This document shows, piece after piece, positions 52,289 to 58,685 of a stretch of 64,000 nt of DNA; positions within the stretch are counted from its first letter, which is position 1, and each line of letters begins with the position of its first letter. Origin of the DNA: Roseivirga spongicola (GTDB lineage: Bacteria; Bacteroidota; Bacteroidia; Cytophagales; Cyclobacteriaceae); NCBI RefSeq assembly GCF_001592965.1, contig NZ_LRPC01000029.1, positions 124,001 through 188,000 of the forward strand, read 5' to 3'. Under the pieces are notes generated by a model. That model ran no database searches and was not told the DNA's origin. It worked only from the letters and a program-made list of their open reading frames with translations. Both the position numbers and the translations under genes were made by a program.

Positions 52289-52859
52289 GATAAGATATAC
52301 CGAAAACTGGATCCAACTGTCAAGATCAGGTGAGTTCGAAGAGGCACAAGAGTTGTATTTCTCCAAACTTCTGCCCGAAATAATAGAGTCTTTTCAAAAT
52401 AGATTTCAAGATTCCTTTAATAACGAAGATATGTTGATTTCCATTCTAGGCTTCTCTCCTGAACCGATAATCCTTACCGCCAAGGCTATGAAGCCTTCAA
52501 AACATGTAATTGTCACCACAGGTGAAAACAAAGCCGTGGAAGAAGTTCTTCAAAAGTATTTAGAAGACGGATATAGCATAATTAGACTGAATGACGAGTC
52601 ATTTTTAGAAATGTACAAGGCGCTAAAGGAACAATTAATCTTAAATAATCACTCTAAGATTGTGGTAGATATTACCGGTGGCAAAAAGTCAATGGTTGCC
52701 TCAGCATCAATTTTTGCAAAAGATTATGCCTGTAAAATTGTTTATGTAGACTTTACCGAATACCTACAGGAGTTACGAAAACCAAAACCAGGAACTGAAG
52801 TGTTGAATATCGTTTACAACCCGAATACAGATCAGCCAGAGATCAAATTATCGGAATGA
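52281..52859 (+). CDS. Stand-alone CARF-domain protein
   Basis: The 192-residue protein has the Rossmann-like features of CRISPR-associated Rossmann fold (CARF) domains: 'LISILGFSPEPIILTAKAM' (strand 1 and loop), 'KHVIVTTGENKAVEEVL', the ligand-loop signature 'VVDITGGKKSMVASA' (130-140) and 'LRKPKPGTE' (170-173), a motif seen in CARF proteins such as Csm6/Csx1 relatives. CARF domains bind cyclic oligoadenylates in type III CRISPR, where a Cas10 makes them. It has no effector domain. It overlaps the next CARF-nuclease gene by 4 bp (52856-52859), so they probably form a pair. It may be a sensor or a ring nuclease that degrades the signal. Confidence 0.82.
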   Translation: MNEIRYTENWIQLSRSGEFEEAQELYFSKLLPEIIESFQNRFQDSFNNEDMLISILGFSPEPIILTAKAMKPSKHVIVTTGENKAVEEVLQKYLEDGYSIIRLNDESFLEMYKALKEQLILNNHSKIVVDITGGKKSMVASASIFAKDYACKIVYVDFTEYLQELRKPKPGTEVLNIVYNPNTDQPEIKLSE

Positions 52860-53974
52860 AAAACACTCAAATAGCTTTACTAGGAGGTCAAGTTATACCT
52901 ATCTATTGGGGGATTAAAGAAAGAAACCCTGACCACGTCCATTTAATTTACACCGAACAACTCAAAGAAAAGCTGAAGTTAATTCAGGAAAGCTTTAGTT
53001 TTATCTCTTTTGATTTACACAAAGTAGACCCCTACGACTTTGATAATATTTCATCGGTTATAGAGAAAATTGTGTTTGAAAACGAGAAAGATGAATTTGA
53101 ACTAAATCTGACGGGAGGTACTAAAATTATGACATTAGCAGCTCATAATGTTTTCAAGGATTTAGGATTGGAATCTTTTTATCTCGATCAGAAAAAGGAG
53201 TTTTTCTTCTTTAAGAAGAAAGAATATATACCATTGAAGAGTGATATCAAGATTGAAACTTTTCTTCGATTATCGGGTCATTCAAAGATCAACAAGACTT
53301 CATTATCTTCAATTACTGAAAGTGAGTTTGATATTGCTTTCCGAATGTTGGATTTGATCAAAAAGAAAGGCATTAGTAGGTTGTTTAGCAGGGTTGCCTC
53401 TAGAATAAAGGATTACTCGAAACCCTACAATATCAATTTGGATAATGGAGTAGAATTAACGTGGAGAAATGAGCTCCTGAAAATTAAATCACCTGAGTTC
53501 AATGAACACTTGAACCATAAAAAAGCTTTCGAAATATGTTTTTCCGGTCTTTGGTGGGAATTAGTGGTTGCCAAAACGGTTCGAAGCTGGAGTGCAAAAA
53601 AACAATTATTTTTGGGAGTAGAACTTTTGGTCAACTCTGATCAAGAAAAGGCAAAGAATGAGATTGATATAATCTTGAGTACTGGTAAAAGTATGATATT
53701 CTTAGAATGTAAAGCCGGTGATGTAAAACAGGAATCAGTAAATAAGATTAGAGCTGTAAAGAAGTTATATGGTGGCATTTCCACTAAGTCCATTCTCGTC
53801 TGTTACAGACAGCCAAGAAAAGATATACTTGAAAAATGTAAAGATCTTGATATAGAGGTTTTTGCCCTTCAAAAATCTACTAAGTCAAAAAATCAAGGAG
53901 ATTTTATTCCTTTATCAAGCATTACAACACTTAATAGCAAGCTTACCGAATTAGTGCATAAAATTGAAGTTTAG
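52856..53974 (+). CDS. CARF plus PD-(D/E)XK nuclease, Card1/Can2-like (DUF1887 type)
   Basis: The 372-residue protein has an N-terminal CARF domain with 'NLTGGTKIM' (84-92) and a C-terminal restriction-type nuclease with Asp271 in 'NEIDIILSTGK', Glu284 and Lys286 in 'FLECKAGDVKQ'. This matches Card1/Can2, in which cyclic tetra-adenylate bound to CARF activates a nuclease that cuts single-stranded DNA and RNA, causing dormancy. The usual partner Cas10 is not seen. It is the last gene of the ten-gene operon, with its start overlapping the CARF gene by 4 bp. The frame stays open after its TAG for 79 more codons (53975-54214). Confidence 0.88.
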   Translation: MKNTQIALLGGQVIPIYWGIKERNPDHVHLIYTEQLKEKLKLIQESFSFISFDLHKVDPYDFDNISSVIEKIVFENEKDEFELNLTGGTKIMTLAAHNVFKDLGLESFYLDQKKEFFFFKKKEYIPLKSDIKIETFLRLSGHSKINKTSLSSITESEFDIAFRMLDLIKKKGISRLFSRVASRIKDYSKPYNINLDNGVELTWRNELLKIKSPEFNEHLNHKKAFEICFSGLWWELVVAKTVRSWSAKKQLFLGVELLVNSDQEKAKNEIDIILSTGKSMIFLECKAGDVKQESVNKIRAVKKLYGGISTKSILVCYRQPRKDILEKCKDLDIEVFALQKSTKSKNQGDFIPLSSITTLNSKLTELVHKIEV

Positions 53975-54492
53975 TTTTTAGACACTACGAGCATTTTAAA
54001 ACATTCACACTTTAATACCTCTTCAAATGAGCAAGTGGAAGTCTTGAAGGATTTGTTTCTAAGGAAGGTCAATTTGTATGAAGCAGCGGGCACAGGTAAA
54101 ATATCCATAACAGCTGTCCATATTGGTTTCTCAATCAATTCAAAATATCATAGAAGATTTGAATGCACAGCAGAAATCGTAAATACAACGATACCTAGAA
54201 TTCATTTCATGTAGTCGAACCGCAAAACAACAGTTTTCGAAACAGAATAAAGAATAATAAAATGTGAAGTTTTGTTAAGTTTATGAAGGGCAAAATGTCA
54301 CCTCTTGACAATAACACTTAACGAATGTTTCTTAATTAAAAGGTTAGCTTTTGATAGCAATTAAAAATTGAGTAGTGCCTGAAATGAGCTAAAACAAACG
54401 TTCTTAAGAGATGAAGATTTAATATGCTTTATTCTCTTAGAATTTTACTTAACACCTTTTTTAATGACCTTTAGATAGACACATTATGTATA
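53975..54492. other. Convergent spacer between the defence operon and the island maintenance genes
   Basis: The 518-bp AT-rich stretch has no start-codon-led gene that I trust. The plus frame of the CARF nuclease is open after its stop codon for 79 codons to 54214, possibly a decayed C-terminal extension. Around 54265-54345 there are short inverted segments (GTTAAGT / ACTTAAC) that could form a weak hairpin. No strong terminator is visible. Confidence 0.4.
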
Positions 54493-55470
54493 CTATTTTC
54501 CACATAATAACAAGTTCGAATTAAAGGTCTCAAGCAATAGCTCTTTCAGGTTTATTTTCCCATCGAGTAACATTCTATTTCTTTCGACTGAATCCCTAAC
54601 CCTTGCAAGATCTGTTTTACCACTAGGCTTCTGTTTTACAATTCTTTGAAACTCCTCAAACCCATCAGAAAGGTAAAGGCAAAGATTTTTGATATCACTA
54701 GTTTTTAATCCTGAAGGAATATCTGGGAATAGCTTAAAAACGATGGTTTGAACGACATTTTGCCAATGAATAAATAAAGGGCATTCTCCAATAAAAAGGT
54801 CCTCGGTAACTTTTACTCCCATTTTTCGGAGTATTTTTTTATCGTAATACTTTATCTCAAACCTATATGATCCTACGGGTGCGTCTATCACTTCTTTCGC
54901 TAAACGCTGCTTAGCTCTTACGTCATAAAGCTTTATTTCAAACTGAGTTAATTGCAAACGCCAACCATACACTTCTCTAGACTTACTTTTTTTCATGGCA
55001 TCGAAAGCACTGTTCTTGTAAGTCATTCGCACCTTTTGTATCAAGTCAAAGTTTACTTGAAAAAACACGCCAATCTCAAGGTGATTGACCACAAATTGAA
55101 AAGCATCCTCCCCTACATCTAAGCACAACTTTTCAAGTGCATCAAAACACTCATTTAAAGTAAAAGAACAGGCGTTATGGCCGTGATAATATTTCCATAA
55201 GGAATTACAGAGCTCATGCCTTCCTCTTACCAAGTCAATTTTATGGTAAAACCCCTTCTCATTATCAGAAACCTTACTAGTCCAATATTTAGGAAAGCCT
55301 ACCTCAGTAGTAGTGAGTGACGGTCTAAAAAGCCTATTCATATACTGAATAGGCTTTCTGTCCATAGTTTGAAAGGCCCATAAATCTGTAGGCGCTTGTA
55401 ATTTCACAAAGTCAACCGGCATTTTCTTACTATCCTTAAACGGTTGTGCTTCGCATCTTTTGTAAATCAT
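54493..55470 (-). CDS. Phage/plasmid-type replication initiation-like protein
   Basis: The 325-residue protein has a layout like the Rep proteins of filamentous phages and small integrative elements: 'ELCNSLWKYYHGHNACSFTLNECFDALEKLC', 'NHLEIGVFFQVNFDLIQ', 'FEIKLYDVRAKQ' and 'YRFEIKYYDKKILRKMG'. The 'LEIG...K(L/I)YD...YRFEIK' order is the pattern I recognise. Such proteins start rolling-circle replication or nick an origin. I see no clear catalytic Tyr motif, so this is a moderate call. It is likely a replication or excision aid of the island. It overlaps the HTH gene by 35 bp. Confidence 0.5.
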   Translation of the reverse strand: MIYKRCEAQPFKDSKKMPVDFVKLQAPTDLWAFQTMDRKPIQYMNRLFRPSLTTTEVGFPKYWTSKVSDNEKGFYHKIDLVRGRHELCNSLWKYYHGHNACSFTLNECFDALEKLCLDVGEDAFQFVVNHLEIGVFFQVNFDLIQKVRMTYKNSAFDAMKKSKSREVYGWRLQLTQFEIKLYDVRAKQRLAKEVIDAPVGSYRFEIKYYDKKILRKMGVKVTEDLFIGECPLFIHWQNVVQTIVFKLFPDIPSGLKTSDIKNLCLYLSDGFEEFQRIVKQKPSGKTDLARVRDSVERNRMLLDGKINLKELLLETFNSNLLLCGK

Positions 55471-55699
55471 CGATTAACCAATTTCTTGAGAATAGCACCC
55501 GGCCATACATTCTTATTGAACGTATATCACCGGCTGCTACCCAACGATCGAAATTAGTCTGTGATGTTCTGCAAAATTCTGCAGCCTCTTCACGAGTAAG
55601 AAAGTGCTGAGGTTCTTTTTGATTTGAAAGCTTTTGGTCTACTACATCTTCAACCTGCTTTCTGATTTCTACGAGTAACATAGCATTGATCTGCTTCAT
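55436..55699 (-). CDS. Small helix-turn-helix protein (excisionase-like)
   Basis: The 87-residue protein has a HTH_17-like domain: 'FLTREEAAEFCRTSQTNFDRWVAAGDIRSIRMYGRVLFSRNWLIDDLQ', where 'TREEAAEFCRTS' is the MerR/excisionase-type turn and 'GRVLFSR' the recognition strand. Such proteins are recombination directionality factors or repressors in tyrosine-recombinase elements. It overlaps the downstream Rep-like gene by 35 bp, which suggests coupled translation. It lies between the integrase-side genes and the Rep-like gene. Confidence 0.75.
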   Translation of the reverse strand: MKQINAMLLVEIRKQVEDVVDQKLSNQKEPQHFLTREEAAEFCRTSQTNFDRWVAAGDIRSIRMYGRVLFSRNWLIDDLQKMRSTTV

Positions 55700-55789
55700 G
55701 ATTTTAGTTTTGAAGCAAATAGTGAATCATATGGGGTAATAAGAACCGGAACCCCTCACTATACATCGGGAGGGGCAAGGGAGGAAAAT

Positions 55790-56404
55790 CTAAATATTAG
55801 CCCTTTTTTCAAGGGGTACACTATCCTGAATTTCCTTCATACTCACATTTAAAGACTCTATCATTTCACCCAAGACTCCCCTTACTTTATTCAAATTCTC
55901 ATAGTGTTTCTCATTTGGATAGTCCTCTTTAAAACTACTGTTCGGCTTGTTCATTCCTAGCCCTTTTCTAAATGATTCCTTACCAACGCCCGTTAGATCA
56001 TTTGCATTTTCCGCTATTATGGAGTCACTCGCTGACAAAACCTTCATTTTTTTCATCATGCTAAAGAATATTGCCAACTGACTAAAGTTGAAGCATGAAT
56101 TAATCCCTTCGTTCACAGCGTTATGTGCCCTCTCATTCTCAAACTCATATATTTCATCGAACTTTCGGGTATTGTAATAATCTACATTCTCAAACCTATC
56201 ATTTAGGGAATCTAAATCATCCCTTAGCCTAAAACTATCTTGCTTAAGCTTATCTAACTCTGACCTTATTGGCAGTATAAAATCATCCAAGAGTTCTCCG
56301 TTCTTGAATTGGGTTAAAACACCTTGAATTAACTCAACGAGTTGGCTTTCTGACCACTCAGAAAGAAATTGTCTCTCGTTCATTCTATCTTCTCTATAGC
56401 CCAT
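55790..56404 (-). CDS. Coiled-coil protein of unknown function next to the integrase
   Basis: The 204-residue protein is highly charged with a coiled coil in residues about 40-75 ('LDKLKQDSFRLRDDLDSLNDRFE'). The remainder is helical. It starts 2 bp after the integrase stop, on the same strand, so it is probably co-transcribed with the integrase. I do not recognise a family. Roles in integration control are possible by position only. Confidence 0.7.
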   Translation of the reverse strand: MGYREDRMNERQFLSEWSESQLVELIQGVLTQFKNGELLDDFILPIRSELDKLKQDSFRLRDDLDSLNDRFENVDYYNTRKFDEIYEFENERAHNAVNEGINSCFNFSQLAIFFSMMKKMKVLSASDSIIAENANDLTGVGKESFRKGLGMNKPNSSFKEDYPNEKHYENLNKVRGVLGEMIESLNVSMKEIQDSVPLEKRANI

Positions 56405-56406
56405 GT

Positions 56407-57675
56407 TTACTGATTATTAAATAACATAACATCGATTAAGTCCTCATCACTAACGGCATAATAATACTCGTTAATCACTTTTTCTGTTTTTCCAGTAATA
56501 GAGGCAACATGCTTGGTTGGAATACCCCATTTATGACAAAGGGTAATAAAGGTTTTAACTGCCAAATGAGATGTCACCAAACTATACAAGGGTTCAAACT
56601 CTCCAGGAGCAATTTCTATAGCCCTATCAATTTCAACCTTTTTTAATAGCTCTTTCAGGTACATGTTATACTTCTGATCAGAAATATTAGGTAAAGAGTA
56701 ATCATATTTTTCAAGGATGCTAAGCGGAATTGGTTTCAACGGTATGAAGCCCCTCTTTTTCTGCTTCTCAGTAATAGCTTCTATAAGCTTCACCTTCTTC
56801 CCTTCCCTTTCTATAGTCTGAATATGTTTGATGTTAAGTCTATTCAAGTCACCCACTCGTAGACCCACATAGCAGTTAAATACAAACCTATCCCTGACCC
56901 TAGATAGCTTATGATTATCAGAAAGTTCAGCATCTAGCAATCTACTAACCTCCTCCTCTGTCAAATAATACACCTTCTTAGTTGACTTAGCTACTTTAAA
57001 AGCCTTAAGGTCAACGTCTGGGTGAACCTCATAACCTCTACTTCTGGCCCATCTGAGCATTGACTTTAAGGTCTTAATATTCTTCCCAACAGTACTCTCC
57101 TTAGTTATACCCTTATGAGTTACTTTCAAATAAGAGACAAGAGCATCATAGTAGTTTAAGTCTGCTTGATCTATTGCGTATTCAAAACCCTCCGATTTAT
57201 GAAATGACTCGATATGATTTAAAGTGCTATTATATTGTTTAAGAGTGCCTTTAGCTACACCCGCATGCGACTGCGCATTGATATAGTCTCTGAATACCTC
57301 TTTAATCATCGGACGAAGCTCTTCCTCAGAATCCTGTACAAAACCAGCCTCAAATTCTCGCTTGACGATTTTAGGCATAGGTTCAATACCTTTAGCAATA
57401 AGCCGGTTAACAGCGGCTTTTATATCTCTTTTAACCAGGTCAATATTCTCAATAGCATCTAACCTACCTTTCACACGTTGTTTAATGTAAGGTTCCATTA
57501 TCTCTAGTTTACCTCTCACCTCAACAAACTCTATTGATTTCGGAGCAATTTTGCATGCTTGAAAATCGGCTACCTTACTGTTATGCTGGTACCTAACATA
57601 AATGGTAGTTTCTCCCTTTCTACTCAACCTAGGATTACCGTTCGAGTCCTTCTTAACTATTACTTTAATTGTCAT
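56407..57675 (-). CDS. Tyrosine-type site-specific integrase, with an altered active site
   Basis: The 422-residue protein has an arm-binding N-terminal domain, a SAM-like core-binding domain (about 120-215) and a catalytic domain with Arg273 ('YVGLRVGDLNRL'), Lys about 304-306, His370 and a terminal Tyr at 404-406 ('NEYYYAV'). The usual H-x-x-R is 'HLAVK' here, so the second catalytic Arg is Val373, and the later His/Trp is Lys396 ('ITGKTEK'). Loss of the second Arg normally cripples recombination. It may be inactive, so the island may be fixed. It reads toward the interior, with its start 3 bp from the right arm sites and 128 bp from the att core. Confidence 0.88.
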   Translation of the reverse strand: MTIKVIVKKDSNGNPRLSRKGETTIYVRYQHNSKVADFQACKIAPKSIEFVEVRGKLEIMEPYIKQRVKGRLDAIENIDLVKRDIKAAVNRLIAKGIEPMPKIVKREFEAGFVQDSEEELRPMIKEVFRDYINAQSHAGVAKGTLKQYNSTLNHIESFHKSEGFEYAIDQADLNYYDALVSYLKVTHKGITKESTVGKNIKTLKSMLRWARSRGYEVHPDVDLKAFKVAKSTKKVYYLTEEEVSRLLDAELSDNHKLSRVRDRFVFNCYVGLRVGDLNRLNIKHIQTIEREGKKVKLIEAITEKQKKRGFIPLKPIPLSILEKYDYSLPNISDQKYNMYLKELLKKVEIDRAIEIAPGEFEPLYSLVTSHLAVKTFITLCHKWGIPTKHVASITGKTEKVINEYYYAVSDEDLIDVMLFNNQ

Positions 57676-57676
57676 T

Positions 57677-57695
57677 TTGGCAAGCTATTGGCAAG
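57677..57695. repeat. Right arm-type integrase sites (paired TTGGCAAG)
   Basis: TTGGCAAG at 57677-57684 and 57688-57695, starts 11 bp apart, the same spacing as at the left end (37910-37928), in the same orientation. They lie right against the integrase start codon, so integrase binding could also repress its own gene. Confidence 0.65.
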
Positions 57696-57802
57696 CGAAA
57701 TGTAGTAAAATACGTGTAAATCATACTCAATGCGCACCATCCATTTTTCAAAAACCTGATTTAAATCTCATTTAAAGGCTTTTTAGAGCAAAGTCAAAAA
57801 TT

Positions 57803-57828
57803 AGGTTCGAGTCCTGAGCGGATCACCA
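57803..57828. repeat. attR core: duplicated tRNA-Arg 3' end
   Basis: The 26 bp are identical to 37844-37869 but have no tRNA body in front, so this is the displaced chromosomal copy on the far side of the island. Right of it the native tRNA terminator follows. Confidence 0.93.
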
Positions 57829-57831
57829 GAG

Positions 57832-57866
57832 AAAAAAGCCTCAGTTTAAACGCTGAGGCTTTTTTA
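57832..57866. terminator. Native tRNA-Arg terminator, now right of the island; also serves the leftward operon
   Basis: GCCTCAG and CTGAGGC form a stem-loop between A and T runs on both strands. It begins 4 bp after the att core, so it was probably the original tRNA-Arg terminator. It can also terminate the leftward HNH/HsdR transcript that ends at 57894. Confidence 0.85.
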
Positions 57867-57893
57867 TTGCATAGCAATCTATTACCAAAAGGT

Positions 57894-58685
57894 CTAGTCA
57901 AATCTTCTACCATCACACCTGAAACAAACACCATTTTCAACATGAGTGTACTCTGGAAAATAACCAGCACCAAAACACCTTGCACAAGGAGTTAATTGGC
58001 CAATTAAATTTCCAAATTGGTCATAATGATCTATTTGGGTGGTTTCATGTAATTCTGTATGACAATCCCAGCAAAGGGTTAATAAAGCTTCATCAGGATA
58101 TTCCCATGCCATTAATCCTTCTTGGTAATATTTGTGGTGAACAGACAACTTGTAAACATATTCCCAGAAGTACGAATTATTTACCTCAATACTACACTTC
58201 AATAGTTCTTTCTCAAGTTCATCTAGCTCTTTTGGTTTAACTTCCATTTTATTTAAAAATCCTCTTCTGTAAGACTCCCAATGACTCTCATACAAAGAGC
58301 CTAAGTTAATTCTCCTGAGTCCAACAACTCTTTTTCCCTTCATAGATGTACTAATACCAGTAGACTCATCCATCCTCGTATATTCAATAGAAGTTGACCC
58401 ACTTTTTATATACGCCAAATAATTCATATTGGAAATCGGAGTGGACTTGTAAAGTGTATGAATTTCAACTATCGCTTCCTGAAAAAAAGCCACAAACAAA
58501 TCGTAGCGTATTTTCTCATTGAGAACATATTTGACTAAATCTTCAGATAAACAAATACCAACCTGTGCCCCCTGGATAACCTTGTTGTTGTTACAGTGTT
58601 GGCAAGTGTTACAATCTCTTAAAAGAATCTTATCTCGTTTACTATTCCACTCAGACTGCCCTAATTGTTCTATGTAATCCATCAC
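57894..58685 (-). CDS. HNH-type zinc-binding protein with a C-terminal zinc-ribbon
   Basis: The 263-residue protein has a first Cys pair in 'DCNTCQHCNNNK', an HNH core 'KLSVHHKYYQ...LLTLCWDCHTELHE' (with His-His and Cys-x-x-Cys-H) and a second zinc element with DnaJ-like 'CARCFGAGYFPEY...CFRCDGRR'. This matches HNH endonucleases of the ribbon-helix type. It starts inside the end of hsdR (4-bp overlap, ATGA), so it belongs to the type I restriction operon. It may be an additional nuclease or a nicking partner. Confidence 0.78.
   Translation of the reverse strand: MMDYIEQLGQSEWNSKRDKILLRDCNTCQHCNNNKVIQGAQVGICLSEDLVKYVLNEKIRYDLFVAFFQEAIVEIHTLYKSTPISNMNYLAYIKSGSTSIEYTRMDESTGISTSMKGKRVVGLRRINLGSLYESHWESYRRGFLNKMEVKPKELDELEKELLKCSIEVNNSYFWEYVYKLSVHHKYYQEGLMAWEYPDEALLTLCWDCHTELHETTQIDHYDQFGNLIGQLTPCARCFGAGYFPEYTHVENGVCFRCDGRRFD

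Larger units (their letters stand above)
37844..57828. mobile_element. Integrated defence island in tRNA-Arg (about 20 kb)
   Basis: The island is bounded by the 26-bp direct repeat of the tRNA-Arg end. It carries an integrase (56407-57675), a HTH protein, a Rep-like protein and a ten-gene plus-strand defence operon. The HsdM/HsdS stretch reads richer in G+C than the AT-rich genes from 45.4 kb on, which suggests the cargo was assembled in pieces. No conjugation genes are seen, so it would be mobilised by another element or by phage. Paired 8-bp arm-type sites lie inside both ends. Confidence 0.9.

Noticed and set aside
53975-54214. Possible independent gene in the plus frame after the CARF nuclease
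   Set aside because: No ATG or convincing alternative start lies near its beginning and no family is recognised; I keep it only as a possible decayed extension of the upstream gene.
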